A DNA stretch of 64,000 nt from Salinivibrio kushneri (GTDB lineage: Bacteria > Pseudomonadota > Gammaproteobacteria > Enterobacterales > Vibrionaceae): positions 1,761,317-1,825,316 of the forward strand of contig NZ_CP114588.1 of assembly GCF_027286325.1 (NCBI RefSeq), read 5' to 3'. The first letter of the stretch is position 1. Each line of letters opens with the position of its first letter. Shown piece by piece: positions 18,281 to 27,455 of the stretch. A program made the translations under genes and the position numbers. The notes beneath the pieces were generated by a model. That model saw only the letters and a program-made list of their open reading frames with translations, made no database searches and had not been told where the DNA came from.

Positions 18281-18793
18281 CTATTTTATAACCCTCGCTG
18301 GTACCCCAACGATAGTTACATTACTATCAAAGCTTTTGTTTACTACGGAGTTAGCACCTATACTCACATTATCACCAATTTCTATGGCGCCATATAGTTT
18401 TGCTCCAGGGCCTATATAGCAATTATCTCCTATTTTAGGGACATTATTACTATTCTCTCGGCTTGCACCTATATTTACACACACGTGAATGCGACAATTA
18501 TCCCCTATCCTTGCCTTTCCATTCACACATATGGTGCCATAGTGAGCAATGGATAAACCTTTACCAAAACAGTTTATTGGAATAGTGAAACCAAGTTTCT
18601 CACCAAGTTTATTATGTTTATATTTATAATAATATCTTAACAAGCTTTTTCGATTGTGATGATACTCATGCTTTCTTAAAGCTCTTTGGAATCTCCATAT
18701 ATTATTAAAAAAATAACTTTTCAAACCTTTTGCGCCAAGGGCTTCTTTGTCTCTCTTAAGATAAACAACTAAGTCATTTTTGTTTTTTATCAT
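18281..18793 (-). CDS. Serine-acetyltransferase-like hexapeptide acetyltransferase
   Basis: A left-handed beta-helix acyltransferase of about 170 aa. The C-terminal half has hexapeptide repeats (for example IGDNCRIHVCVNIGA, IGDNCYIGPGAKLYG, IGDNVSIGANSVV) and ends IVGVPARVIK, as in CysE-like and sugar O-acetyltransferases. It also has the catalytic His in LSIAHYGTI. In this context it probably O-acetylates a sugar of the repeat unit. The ATG at 18793 is preferred over a GTG at 18832. It is separated by 43 nt from the ATP-grasp gene upstream. Confidence 0.8.
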   Translation of the reverse strand: MIKNKNDLVVYLKRDKEALGAKGLKSYFFNNIWRFQRALRKHEYHHNRKSLLRYYYKYKHNKLGEKLGFTIPINCFGKGLSIAHYGTICVNGKARIGDNCRIHVCVNIGASRENSNNVPKIGDNCYIGPGAKLYGAIEIGDNVSIGANSVVNKSFDSNVTIVGVPARVIK

Positions 18794-18836
18794 GAACTTT
18801 TCATCGCTACGTTTATATTGTGTTAAAAACACGTCT

Positions 18837-19730
18837 TTAAGTTAAAAACTCTTCACCAAAATCATTTAATTGCCAAAGGCTACCCATCCAAAAATCATAA
18901 TCCTTATTAGTGAACTTGTTTGATATCCCCGAACCAGGTGCAAAAGTAAACTCTCCGAAATATATAGCTCCATCTATATTATAAAAATCAATTCGGACGT
19001 ATGAAAACGGTTCTGCTAGCTTTTTTGCACTCTTAAGCATAAGATCAAAGTTTTTTGGCTTTTCTATTTGAGTGTTTACAGTAGGTACGAATGTAGAAAA
19101 AGGAAGCCAATTCATGTCCTCATCATAAAATGAACGATTATGATTTCTCCCCCTTTCGAAATCTATGTGTAACAAAACTTTTTGACTACCATCTTTTTGC
19201 TTGAAAACATGAAATTTGTAGTCCCTTAAATCAGATTGACCCTGTTCTGGACTTAGTTGCTCCTCTATAATGATCTTTCTATCAATTAAGCTGTACCAAG
19301 TTTCATTTTGTTTCTTTCCATAGTCGTCCTTTAGTTGTCTCTTCATGTCGGACACTATTTCTTTTTTCTTTATCTCGCTCGTCTCAGAGCTAACGATATA
19401 TACGGGTCCGGAGTTATGATTTGCTTTTACAACGATATTTTGATGCTCATCAATAAGATGATTTATCTCTTCTATACTCAAGCTATCGCTAACAAATAAT
19501 GTTGGTATAACCACCTCTTTATCAAGAGTTTCTTCCACATGTTTCTTTGCTGCGATTTTATCTGCAAACATTGAAAATTCTCTTGGATTTGAAAAAGCCT
19601 TTCGATTTAATATTTTCTCATTGAAAGACTTAGGCTCTTTGATTTTTGGTATATATCCATTAATCGTGTAGAACCTTTTCAAATCGGATATATTTCTTAA
19701 TAGTTCATTTCTTTTTAGAATTTTTTTCAT
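18837..19730 (-). CDS. TupA-like ATP-grasp protein (second copy)
   Basis: A second TupA-like ATP-grasp protein, about 297 aa from ATG 19730. In-frame starts at 19745 and 19763 are also possible and would overlap wzx further. It shares with the copy at 13900-14790 the landmarks PKSFNEKI, FADKIAAKKHVEETL, IVVKANHNSGPVYIV (ATP loop), DYKFHVFKQ and the C-terminal YVRIDFYNIDG-IYFGEFTFAPGSG block. The ATP loop here reads NHNSG instead of NGGGG, so the two copies probably act on different substrates. The role is presumably ATP-dependent ligation to a sugar carboxylate or amino group of the repeat unit. Confidence 0.78.
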   Translation of the reverse strand: MKKILKRNELLRNISDLKRFYTINGYIPKIKEPKSFNEKILNRKAFSNPREFSMFADKIAAKKHVEETLDKEVVIPTLFVSDSLSIEEINHLIDEHQNIVVKANHNSGPVYIVSSETSEIKKKEIVSDMKRQLKDDYGKKQNETWYSLIDRKIIIEEQLSPEQGQSDLRDYKFHVFKQKDGSQKVLLHIDFERGRNHNRSFYDEDMNWLPFSTFVPTVNTQIEKPKNFDLMLKSAKKLAEPFSYVRIDFYNIDGAIYFGEFTFAPGSGISNKFTNKDYDFWMGSLWQLNDFGEEFLT

Positions 19731-20934
19731 CTTTTTTAACTTCATTTCTATAAAAGTAAACATAATGGATGAGAATTATAAGCCTTGCATTTAGAAGACC
19801 TAAGACCCCACCAGTCACTGAGTATTGATATATCAAAAATGACATGATCGGGAATGATATAAGAGAAGCCCTCAATGATATATTTCTATATTCCACATCC
19901 AAGTTATTGGGAAGAAAGTAACCAACAGAAAAGGCTTGCGAGCAAGCAACAAAAATCATGCTTGCTGAAATCACTTTAACATAAAAACCACTTAACATCT
20001 CGATACCAAGCAACATGCTTATCATCCCTTTCCCCCAGAAGAACAGTATTAAAGCATTAGGGATCGTTATAATTAGATTAAGTAGAAGCGTACTTTTTAG
20101 GTTAGTACCCTTCTGTCTCGATAGAATAGGATAAACAGACTTTGACAAAACATTTTGTAGTAGGAATATTACACCGCATACTTTAAGAGATATCGCAAAC
20201 TCAGCAAACTCTAACTTATCTGATATATTACCTAGCACCATTATGGGTATAGCGTTATATAGGTTTGGCGCTAAGATTCCTATAAAAATATCCTTCCCTT
20301 GTATTATAAGTTTTTTTGCATTCCTAAAGGAGAATAGCTGTGCCTTAAACCTTTTCTTTACTATACTTAACAAAAAGAGCGATGTAATGAGAACAGGTAA
20401 AGTTGTCGAGATTGTCAATAACAAAAAGTCAGACTCTTCTTTGACATAAAATATTAGGATTAATATCAGCACTAACTTATTGGAAAGAGCGGCAAATGAT
20501 AAAAACTTTGAAAGACCTGTAGCCTGGAAAAACCAAGTTGATGTAAATACATATCCAAGAATATATAACCCGAGTGGTATCACTAGCTGGAAGGACTCAA
20601 AGGAATGGATGACATAGACGCTAGCCGCAATATAATAAAGCACAGCGAGTATAAGTCGTAGACCTTGGTAATCTGCATAGGTGCTGGCTAGTTTTTCCCT
20701 ATTACCAATTAGTTTTGATGCGGCCCGAACTCCCGTATACTGAACGCCATAGTCAATCATCGTATGACCAAACGAGATCGTCGTCATAAACAATAGGTAC
20801 TGACCATAGAGCTCAATACCCAAGGCACGGGATATAATTGGCATAGAGATGATAGGGATTAGCATCCCTACAACATCGATGAGCCCTAGACTCATAAAGT
20901 TCGAGATCAGTTCTTTTTTGTTTTTTCTTAGCAT
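19705..20934 (-). CDS. wzx: Wzx-like polysaccharide flippase
   Basis: A 409-aa polytopic protein of the MATE/MVF polysaccharide transporter group with about twelve hydrophobic segments. The N-terminal IDVVGMLIPIISMPIISRALG followed by YGQYLLFMTTISFG is characteristic of Wzx proteins, which move undecaprenyl-linked repeat units across the inner membrane. It lies second in operon 1, 35 nt after ugd, and overlaps the ATP-grasp gene. With the EpsG-like polymerase it makes operon 1 a complete Wzx/Wzy-type locus. Confidence 0.88.
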   Translation of the reverse strand: MLRKNKKELISNFMSLGLIDVVGMLIPIISMPIISRALGIELYGQYLLFMTTISFGHTMIDYGVQYTGVRAASKLIGNREKLASTYADYQGLRLILAVLYYIAASVYVIHSFESFQLVIPLGLYILGYVFTSTWFFQATGLSKFLSFAALSNKLVLILILIFYVKEESDFLLLTISTTLPVLITSLFLLSIVKKRFKAQLFSFRNAKKLIIQGKDIFIGILAPNLYNAIPIMVLGNISDKLEFAEFAISLKVCGVIFLLQNVLSKSVYPILSRQKGTNLKSTLLLNLIITIPNALILFFWGKGMISMLLGIEMLSGFYVKVISASMIFVACSQAFSVGYFLPNNLDVEYRNISLRASLISFPIMSFLIYQYSVTGGVLGLLNARLIILIHYVYFYRNEVKKDEKNSKKK

Positions 20935-20969
20935 TAGAAAAAGGACCAGAGTAGCTGGCCCACTCTTAA

Positions 20970-22136
20970 TTAATCCGTCCCAAACAAATCACGCGTATAG
21001 ACTTTTTCGGCACTATCGCGGATTTCATCAACCATGCGATTGGCTACAATCACATCAGCGCATTGTTTAAACGCTTCAAGGTCGTTAGTGACTTCTGAGT
21101 GAAAGAAGGTGTCTTCTTTTAATACTGGCTCGTACACAATCACTTCAACGCCTTTAGCCTTTAGGCGCTTCATAATCCCTTGAATGGATGAGGCACGGAA
21201 GTTGTCTGAGCCCGCTTTCATGATCAAACGGTAGATACCCACCGTTTTTGGTTCACGGCGCAAAATGGCGTTGGCGACAAAATCTTTGCGGGTAGTGTTG
21301 GCATCGACAATCGCCTGAATCAAGTTGTTCGGCACGTCGTTGTAGTTGGCAAGGAGTTGGCGGGTATCTTTTGGCAGGCAGTAACCACCATAACCAAACG
21401 ACGGGTTGTTGTAATGGTCGCCAATACGTGGGTCTAGCCCTACCCCTTCGATGATTTGGCGAGTATTCAAACCGTGGGTTTCGGCGTAGCTATCAAGCTC
21501 GTTAAAGTAGGCAACCCGCATGGCAAGATAGGTATTAGAGAACAGCTTAACTGCTTCCGCTTCGGTCGAGTCGGTAAACAGTACTGGCACGTCTTTTTTC
21601 AACGCGCCTTCGAGCAAGAGACTAGCAAAGATTTTTGCGCGCTCACTTTGCTCACCCACAATAATGCGTGAGGGATGCAGATTATCGTAAAGGGCTTTGC
21701 CTTCGCGCAAGAACTCGGGCGAGAAGAGGATATTATCGCTTCCCATCTCTTCTTTAATTTGTTTGGTGTAACCCACAGGCACTGTCGATTTAATCACCAT
21801 AGTCGCTTGCGGGTTAATTGCCATCACATCACGGATCACCGCCTCAACAGAGCGGGTATTAAAGTAGTTGGTTTCCGGATCGTAGTCAGTAGGCGTGGCG
21901 ATGATAATAAAATCAGCGTCTTGGTAGGCTTGGTGTTTATCTAATGTGGCAGTAAATCGCAGTGATTTGTTGGCCAGAAAGTCTTCGATTTCCGTATCAA
22001 CAATAGGGGATTGCTTTTGGTTGAGCTGCGTTATTTTTTGTTCATTAATATCGAGCGCGACCACATCGAAATGTTGGGCCAATAGCATCGCGTTTGAAAG
22101 GCCCACATAGCCTGTGCCCGCAACAGCAATTTTCAT
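20970..22136 (-). CDS. ugd: UDP-glucose 6-dehydrogenase (copy 1)
   Basis: This enzyme oxidises UDP-glucose to UDP-glucuronate with NAD. The 388-aa protein has the NAD-binding GTGYVGLS at residues 7-14, the catalytic cysteine in [11 protein letters not shown] (Cys253), and the conserved [14 protein letters not shown] block at 140-153. It is the first gene of operon 1. The ATG at 22136 has AAGGA upstream and follows an ops element by about 65 nt. A very similar copy, same length, lies at 62116-63282 in the same orientation. UDP-glucuronate made here can feed the epimerase that ends the operon. Confidence 0.95.
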   Translation of the reverse strand: MKIAVAGTGYVGLSNAMLLAQHFDVVALDINEQKITQLNQKQSPIVDTEIEDFLANKSLRFTATLDKHQAYQDADFIIIATPTDYDPETNYFNTRSVEAVIRDVMAINPQATMVIKSTVPVGYTKQIKEEMGSDNILFSPEFLREGKALYDNLHPSRIIVGEQSERAKIFASLLLEGALKKDVPVLFTDSTEAEAVKLFSNTYLAMRVAYFNELDSYAETHGLNTRQIIEGVGLDPRIGDHYNNPSFGYGGYCLPKDTRQLLANYNDVPNNLIQAIVDANTTRKDFVANAILRREPKTVGIYRLIMKAGSDNFRASSIQGIMKRLKAKGVEVIVYEPVLKEDTFFHSEVTNDLEAFKQCADVIVANRMVDEIRDSAEKVYTRDLFGTD

Positions 22137-22201
22137 CGTTTTTTCCTTGGGTTACCTAGCTTTACAAGAGTGTTAGTAGATTTGTTCTCTGACGAATAGA
22201 T

Positions 22202-22212
22202 ACGCTACCGCC
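22202..22212 (-). promoter_or_regulatory. ops element (RfaH recruitment site) of operon 1
   Basis: The minus strand reads GGCGGTAGCGT followed by A, matching 11 of 12 positions of the E. coli ops element GGCGGTAGCGTG. It is preceded on the same strand by a small hairpin (GGAG-CGAAAC-CTCC, 22227-22214). It lies about 65 nt upstream of ugd. ops elements pause RNA polymerase and recruit RfaH, which suppresses termination in long polysaccharide operons. The 10-gene, 10-kb operon downstream fits this. Confidence 0.9.
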
Positions 22213-22425
22213 CGGAGGTTTCGCTCCCCACGGCACGCTGATCACAGATTTTGTATGGTTTTTGATTATTTTCGCTCTCTATCTCACAGTGCGAACAGGA
22301 TTATGCCTAGCACAGTGGAAAAAATGCCTGCCGTATTCTACACATTTTCGTCTACGTTAAAAGAATGACTCGCCGTTTTATCGCACCTGCTCGCGTTTAT
22401 GTTTATTTATTAAACAAACATTTAT

Positions 22426-22439
22426 CCTGGCTTAACAGC
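22426..22439 (-). promoter_or_regulatory. JUMPstart-like core, separated from ops
   Basis: On the minus strand this reads GCTGTTAAGCCAGG. From memory this equals the central part of the enteric JUMPstart consensus, which normally lies immediately before GGCGGTAGCG. Here it lies about 213 nt upstream of the ops element of the same operon. It may be a displaced or degenerate JUMPstart; function is uncertain. Confidence 0.5.
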
Positions 22440-22727
22440 CGCTCTCGGAATTAGACAATGCCCTAGTCGATACTTTTTTCATCCTTCAAGTTTGGTTCCG
22501 CCTCAGATCCGCCTATTTTTTTGTGCACCTCCTCACTCTCCTATCATGTCTGTTACATTTATTTCTTTATAATAAATTGTTTTTTATTAGTCACTTACGT
22601 TCAAGACTCTTGTTTTTTCTTATTTTTGAGGCGTTATTAAGTTTTTTATCTATTATTAATGTTAACAAGCCGTTAGATGCGCATCGGGGCTTGACCTTTA
22701 AGCAGTGGTTAAGTGAAAGGAGGGCCT

Positions 22728-23480
22728 ATGTCCCTTACCCGCCCCGTATTATGGAAAAACTTAGGTATGGCGTTCGGTATCGTGATTCTCGTGTTTCAGT
22801 TAGGGGGTTGCACGGTGTCGAATGGTGGACATCGCGTCGTGAAAGAGCATCCTCCCGTTGAAATGATCGAGCCGAATTCTTTGTTACAGAGAGGCAAGTT
22901 TGGCACCAGTGTGCCCATAACCCCTGCGTTAAGCCTGACAGCTGCGCATGTTGCTGAGTTTTCCGCCAGCGATGTAGTGGCTATTCACCCCCGCTGTGAT
23001 GTAGCACTCATCAAAGCAGACAACCGTGGGCTGCAACTTCCCGACCTGGGGCTGATTTATCAAGGTGATACCGTCGAGGTGTTTGGTAAGTCAAGTGCTG
23101 GTGATGTACTGAACGCTAGTGGCCTCTATTATATGGATTTAATGATTGCGGGCTTTAAAGAGGTCGAGAACTGCCCATCCAGCATTACTGATGCGCCTAT
23201 TCGAGGTGGTATGAGCGGTGGCGGTGCCTTTAATGGCAATGGCGAATTGGTGGGAATTTTAGTTGGGTTTGCACATCCAGAAAAAACGACCTTGGATAAT
23301 GGTCAGCGCTTAGGATTAGAGCGGATGACAATCTTTGTTTCAATCAACTATATTCACGCTTGGCTTGAAACCAAAGCTGCTCGCTATGGCGGACTGCAAC
23401 CTTTATCCTTACCGATAGAACAAGACATCGTCCATAACAATCATGTGACAGACATGACACTTTTGAATTCTCAGCCCTAG
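22728..23480 (+). CDS. Trypsin-like serine protease lipoprotein
   Basis: A 250-aa protein with a lipoprotein signal peptide (hydrophobic core 12-24, lipobox LGGC with Cys28) and a chymotrypsin-fold serine protease domain. The likely catalytic triad is His74 in LTAAHVAE, Asp91 in RCDVALIK and Ser163 in GGMSGGGAF; the GxSGG context is classical. The start at ATG 22728 follows AAAGGAGG by 4 nt. It lies between the divergent operon 1 and rmlC and has no partner gene. It could process or degrade envelope proteins; a link to glycan export is only suggested by position. The relation to DegP/HtrA is distant, with no PDZ domain visible. Confidence 0.75.
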   Translation: MSLTRPVLWKNLGMAFGIVILVFQLGGCTVSNGGHRVVKEHPPVEMIEPNSLLQRGKFGTSVPITPALSLTAAHVAEFSASDVVAIHPRCDVALIKADNRGLQLPDLGLIYQGDTVEVFGKSSAGDVLNASGLYYMDLMIAGFKEVENCPSSITDAPIRGGMSGGGAFNGNGELVGILVGFAHPEKTTLDNGQRLGLERMTIFVSINYIHAWLETKAARYGGLQPLSLPIEQDIVHNNHVTDMTLLNSQP

Positions 23481-23841
23481 TCATAGTGCTCGCTAAATAT
23501 ACAGGCAGACACCACCGAATGCTGGGCTTCAACTGTCTATCCGGAGTCTAGTCTGGGTTGGCGAGCACAACGATCTTTGCAAACCATGGTAGAGGATACC
23601 TGGCATTGGCAATCAATGAATCCAAATGGGCATAAAAACTAGAAAGACTCTAGGGCATCGAATTGCAGGATGCAGCGGAGCGGTATCCTGCTCACAGATT
23701 TGGCAAGTTATTTAACGGACTCAGGCGTTGGGGGCACCGATGGATCATAAACGCGTCCATCGGGTGTATTGTTTTCTCAAGTTAAATCTACTCGCACCAC
23801 AATAACCCATCTATGCCCCTGATGGCACTCACAGGATCACG
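23481..23841. other. Intergenic stretch with two inverted repeats
   Basis: No gene is visible between the protease and rmlC. There is an 8-base inverted repeat with arms 67 bp apart (GTGCTCGC at 23486-23493 and GCGAGCAC at 23561-23568) and a 7-base hairpin (GCAGGAT at 23665-23671, ATCCTGC at 23685-23691). Neither is followed by a T run, so I do not call a terminator. Confidence 0.4.
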
Positions 23842-24408
23842 TTAGGTCGGTGAATACAATAAGCCTTGCGCAACGATTTTCGCCAAGCTCTTTCCTACCT
23901 TGTCTTTCTCTGATAAGCGAGGATCGGCTGTCACGGGCCAGTGAATACCTAGCTCAGGATCGTCCCATTTCAAGGTCACTTCACTAGCTGGATTATAAAA
24001 ATCAGTACATTTGTAGACAAATTCAGCTTCTTCGCTGGTCACATAAAACCCATGCGCAAAGCCTTCCGGGATCCACAGCTGGCGTTTGTTTTCAGCGGAT
24101 AAGTAAACACCTTCCCACTGCCCGAAGGTTGGGGAACCTTGGCGTAGGTCAACCGCCACGTCAAACACCTCACCGCTCACAACCCGTACGAGCTTACCTT
24201 GCGTATTTTGGGTTTGATAATGCAACCCACGCAAAATCCCCTTCGCCGACTTAGAATGGTTATCTTGTACAAATGATGTGGGCTTACCAGCGACTTGTTC
24301 ATCGAATCGTTGCTGGTGCCAAGTCTCCATAAAGAATCCCCGCTCGTCACCAAAAACTGACGGCTCAATGATTTTTACATCGGGGATAGTCGTTTCAATT
24401 ACTTGCAT
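23842..24408 (-). CDS. rmlC: dTDP-4-dehydrorhamnose 3,5-epimerase RmlC
   Basis: RmlC catalyses the third step of dTDP-L-rhamnose synthesis. The 188-aa protein has the cupin-type signature FGDERGFFMETW near the N-terminus, the catalytic-region segments VQDNHSKSAKGILRGLHYQ (active-site His) and VFDVAVDLRQGSPTFG, and WIPEGFAHGF. The ATG at 24408 is chosen over an upstream in-frame start because MQVIETTIPDVKIIEP matches the family N-terminus and AGGA lies 8 nt before it. It is the last gene of the rmlBADC operon. Confidence 0.93.
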   Translation of the reverse strand: MQVIETTIPDVKIIEPSVFGDERGFFMETWHQQRFDEQVAGKPTSFVQDNHSKSAKGILRGLHYQTQNTQGKLVRVVSGEVFDVAVDLRQGSPTFGQWEGVYLSAENKRQLWIPEGFAHGFYVTSEEAEFVYKCTDFYNPASEVTLKWDDPELGIHWPVTADPRLSEKDKVGKSLAKIVAQGLLYSPT

Positions 24409-24412
24409 TCGG

Positions 24413-25294
24413 TTAATCCTGATCACGAATAAGGTTGCCAAGCGCGTGTTGCCAATCACTCGCTGGAATCGAAAAATGGGCCATGATTTTGCTGGTCTTT
24501 AACCGTGAATTCGCGGGGCGTTTAGCGGGAGTTGGGTACTCCGCCGTTGAAATAGGTGTCACCTTGGGTGTTACTTCTAACACACCTTGCTCGTGTGCAC
24601 GGGTAAAAATCGTCGACGCAAATTCACACCAACTCACATGCGGCTCGCCAGCAAAGTGGTAGACGCCATAGGCTACATCATTTCCTGCTTCAATACACTG
24701 GGCGATATGAACCAACGCCTTAGCGATATCGCCCGCATACGTCGGACCGCCTACCTGATCATCAACAATGCTTAAGGCGTCGCGCTGCGAGGCCAATCGC
24801 AGCATGGTTTTAACAAAGTTACCACCATGCTCACCAAATACCCATGCAGTGCGAATAATAATGTGCTTTGAACACGCGGCTTGTATCGCCTGCTCACCAG
24901 CCAGTTTACTCGCTCCATAAACACTTTGTGGCCCGGGGCAGTCTTGCTCGTGATAAGCGTCTTCTTTATCGCCTGCAAAGACATAATCAGTTGAAATATG
25001 TAACAGCGCCGCCCCTTGCTGTTCCGCCGCTTCTGCTAAGTATTGTGCGCCTTTTTGGTTGACGGCATGGGCTCGGTCACGATCGCTTTCTGCTTTATCA
25101 ACGGCTGTGTACGCCGCGGCATTTATAATCACCGTCGGCTTAAATTCACTGACCTTGCTTAACACTGCCGAACGATCGGTAATATCTAATTGATGCCTGT
25201 CGCAAGCCAACATAGTGACTTGTTTCATGCCAATCAATTGCTCAACCAAGCAGTGACCGACTTGCCCTTGACTACCGGTTATTAGAACACGCAT
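24413..25294 (-). CDS. rmlD: dTDP-4-dehydrorhamnose reductase RmlD
   Basis: RmlD reduces the keto group in the final step to dTDP-L-rhamnose. The 293-aa SDR protein has the N-terminal nucleotide-binding [10 protein letters not shown], the STDYVFAG segment at about 103-110 and the catalytic YGASKLAGE (Tyr-x-x-x-Lys). The ATG at 25294 gives the usual MRVLITG start and overlaps the end of rmlA, an arrangement that suggests translational coupling. It ends 4 nt before the rmlC start. Confidence 0.93.
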   Translation of the reverse strand: MRVLITGSQGQVGHCLVEQLIGMKQVTMLACDRHQLDITDRSAVLSKVSEFKPTVIINAAAYTAVDKAESDRDRAHAVNQKGAQYLAEAAEQQGAALLHISTDYVFAGDKEDAYHEQDCPGPQSVYGASKLAGEQAIQAACSKHIIIRTAWVFGEHGGNFVKTMLRLASQRDALSIVDDQVGGPTYAGDIAKALVHIAQCIEAGNDVAYGVYHFAGEPHVSWCEFASTIFTRAHEQGVLEVTPKVTPISTAEYPTPAKRPANSRLKTSKIMAHFSIPASDWQHALGNLIRDQD

Positions 25295-26180
25295 CAGACT
25301 GCCCTTTTGCTGTTGACTCACTGACCAATTTTGCCAAATACTGGCCGTAATCGTTTTTCATCATCGGCTCGGCCAACGCCAGTAATTGCTCGTTACTTAG
25401 CCAGCCCTGTCGCCACGCGATCTCTTCTAAACAGGCAACTTTTAACCCCTGAACATTTTCAATGGTTTGCACAAAAGACGACGCCTCGTGCAAACTCTCA
25501 TGGGTACCGGTATCGAGCCACGCAAAACCGCGGCCCAGTAACTCGACATTAAGCACGCCATCATTTAAATACATTTCATTAATCGCCGTGATCTCTAACT
25601 CACCACGGGCCGAAGGTGTCACACGTTTCGCCATGTCGACCACACGGTTATCATAAAAATACAACCCTGTGACCGCGTATTGCGATTTTGGCGATGACGG
25701 CTTTTCTTCAATCGATATGGCCTTCATTGTCTCGTCAATCTCAACCACACCAAAACGCTCGGGATCTTTGACTTGATAACCAAATATCGTCGCACCCGAT
25801 TCTCGCGCTGCAGCGCGTTTAAGTGTATTTGAAAAAGACTGACCGTAAAAAATGTTATCGCCCAGCACTAAGCAGACACTATCATTGCCGATAAAGCCTT
25901 CACCAATGATAAACGCCTGCGCCAAGCCATCTGGACTAGGCTGCACCGCATACTCTAAGCAAATACCAAAGTCAGACCCATCCCCCAAAAGACGCTTAAA
26001 CGCGGCATTGTCTTCTGGCGTCGTAATAATCAAAATGTCGCGAATGCCAGCCAACATCAAGGTGGATAGTGGATAAAACACCATCGGCTTGTCATAAATA
26101 GGCAAAAGCTGTTTCGAGACGCCGCGTGTGAGCGGATACAAGCGCGACCCCGAGCCACCCGCAAGGATAATTCCTTTCAT
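25272..26180 (-). CDS. rmlA: Glucose-1-phosphate thymidylyltransferase RmlA
   Basis: RmlA makes dTDP-glucose from dTTP and glucose-1-phosphate. The 302-aa protein has the signature [20 protein letters not shown] at residues 4-23, the [16 protein letters not shown] block, EKPSSPKS near 162, and the usual C-terminal helices that form the allosteric site. The start at ATG 26180 has AGGA upstream. It is the second gene of the rml operon and overlaps rmlD by 23 nt. Confidence 0.95.
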   Translation of the reverse strand: MKGIILAGGSGSRLYPLTRGVSKQLLPIYDKPMVFYPLSTLMLAGIRDILIITTPEDNAAFKRLLGDGSDFGICLEYAVQPSPDGLAQAFIIGEGFIGNDSVCLVLGDNIFYGQSFSNTLKRAAARESGATIFGYQVKDPERFGVVEIDETMKAISIEEKPSSPKSQYAVTGLYFYDNRVVDMAKRVTPSARGELEITAINEMYLNDGVLNVELLGRGFAWLDTGTHESLHEASSFVQTIENVQGLKVACLEEIAWRQGWLSNEQLLALAEPMMKNDYGQYLAKLVSESTAKGQSDACSNNR

Positions 26181-26260
26181 AAAAATACGTCCTAGCTGCT
26201 AATTCCTAGGCCCAAGACAACCCTGGAACATAGGCGCAAAGATTTAAAAAAGTGTGAATG

Positions 26261-27331
26261 CTAGTGTGTTCCTAGCCGCTCGCGCGTGTAAGAGCCATCA
26301 AGCACGCGCTGCCACCATTCACGGTTGGCCAAGTACCATTCCACCGTTTTGCGGATACCGGACTCAAAGGTTTCCTGTGGCGTCCAACCAAGATCGCGTT
26401 CAATTTTGGTAGCATCGATCGCATAACGAACATCGTGGCCAGGGCGATCGGAAACATACGTAATTAATGAAGCATGTCGCGTATTGCGTGGATAGCCCCG
26501 TTCATGCATGGGTACAAGCTCGTCCATAATGGCACAAATCGTTTTCACTACCTCGATATTCTGCTTCTCGTTATGGCCACCAATGTTATAGGTTTCACCC
26601 ACTGAGCCTTTCGTCACGACCTGATACAGCGCACGAGCATGATCATCAACAAATAGCCAATCACGCACCTGTAAGCCATTGCCGTATACAGGTAAAGGTT
26701 TCCCTTCCAAGGCATTGAGAATCATGAGCGGGATCAGTTTTTCCGGGAAATGATAAGGGCCATAATTGTTAGAGCAGTTCGTCACTATCGTTGGCATGCC
26801 GTATGTTCTTTGCCACGCGCGCACTAAGTGGTCACTCGACGCTTTGGATGCAGAGTAAGGGCTCGATGGCGCATAGGGAGTGGCTTCAGTGAACAAATCA
26901 TCGGTGCCGTGCAAATCACCATACACTTCATCGGTGGAGATATGATGAAAGCGGAATGCGGCTTGCCCCTCAACGTCCAGGCTATTCCAGTAGCATCGAG
27001 CAGCTTCTAACAAGGTATAAGTACCCACAATGTTGGTCTCAACAAATGCCGCTGGCCCATCTATAGAGCGATCCACATGTGACTCTGCCGCCAAATGCAT
27101 CACCGCATCCGGTTGATGGGTTGCAAAGATTCGGTCAAGCGCCTCACGATCAACAATATCAACCTGCTCAAACGCATACCTAGGGTTATCTTCCCATCCA
27201 GCGAGGGATTCCAAATTCCCCGCATAGGTCAGCTTATCAACATTCACGACCGAGTCTGTCGTATGCCCGATAATATATCGAACCACCGCAGAGCCAATAA
27301 ACCCAGCCCCGCCCGTTACCAAAATCTTCAT
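26261..27331 (-). CDS. rmlB: dTDP-glucose 4,6-dehydratase RmlB
   Basis: RmlB converts dTDP-glucose to dTDP-4-keto-6-deoxyglucose, the second step in dTDP-rhamnose synthesis. The 356-aa SDR has GGAGFIGSA at residues 7-15, the dehydratase signature STDEVYGD at about 132-139 and the catalytic [15 protein letters not shown]. The ATG at 27331 is preceded by AAAGGA. It is the first gene of the operon, so the operon promoter lies between here and 27456. Confidence 0.95.
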   Translation of the reverse strand: MKILVTGGAGFIGSAVVRYIIGHTTDSVVNVDKLTYAGNLESLAGWEDNPRYAFEQVDIVDREALDRIFATHQPDAVMHLAAESHVDRSIDGPAAFVETNIVGTYTLLEAARCYWNSLDVEGQAAFRFHHISTDEVYGDLHGTDDLFTEATPYAPSSPYSASKASSDHLVRAWQRTYGMPTIVTNCSNNYGPYHFPEKLIPLMILNALEGKPLPVYGNGLQVRDWLFVDDHARALYQVVTKGSVGETYNIGGHNEKQNIEVVKTICAIMDELVPMHERGYPRNTRHASLITYVSDRPGHDVRYAIDATKIERDLGWTPQETFESGIRKTVEWYLANREWWQRVLDGSYTRERLGTH

Positions 27332-27455
27332 GATTGTCCTTTGTTTTTTGCAGTCGTGCTAAAACACCGCCCCACCCAAATCGTATCGGGATTATCGTAC
27401 AATGTATTGGGTTAGAGCAAGAACCAAGGCAAAACCCTAGAGGCTTGAAAACACC

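Larger units (their letters stand above)
22137..22727. other. Divergent control region of operon 1 and the protease gene
   Basis: I see no gene in this AT-rich 591-nt stretch. It holds the transcribed leader of operon 1 on the minus strand with an ops element (22202-22212) and a JUMPstart-like core (22426-22439). It also holds the upstream region of the protease gene on the plus strand, whose ribosome-binding site AAAGGAGG lies at its right end. Confidence 0.6.

Noticed and set aside
23486-23568. Inverted repeat considered as an integron attC or insertion-sequence end
   Set aside because: It lacks the conserved attC core ends, and there is no integrase, transposase or target duplication nearby.
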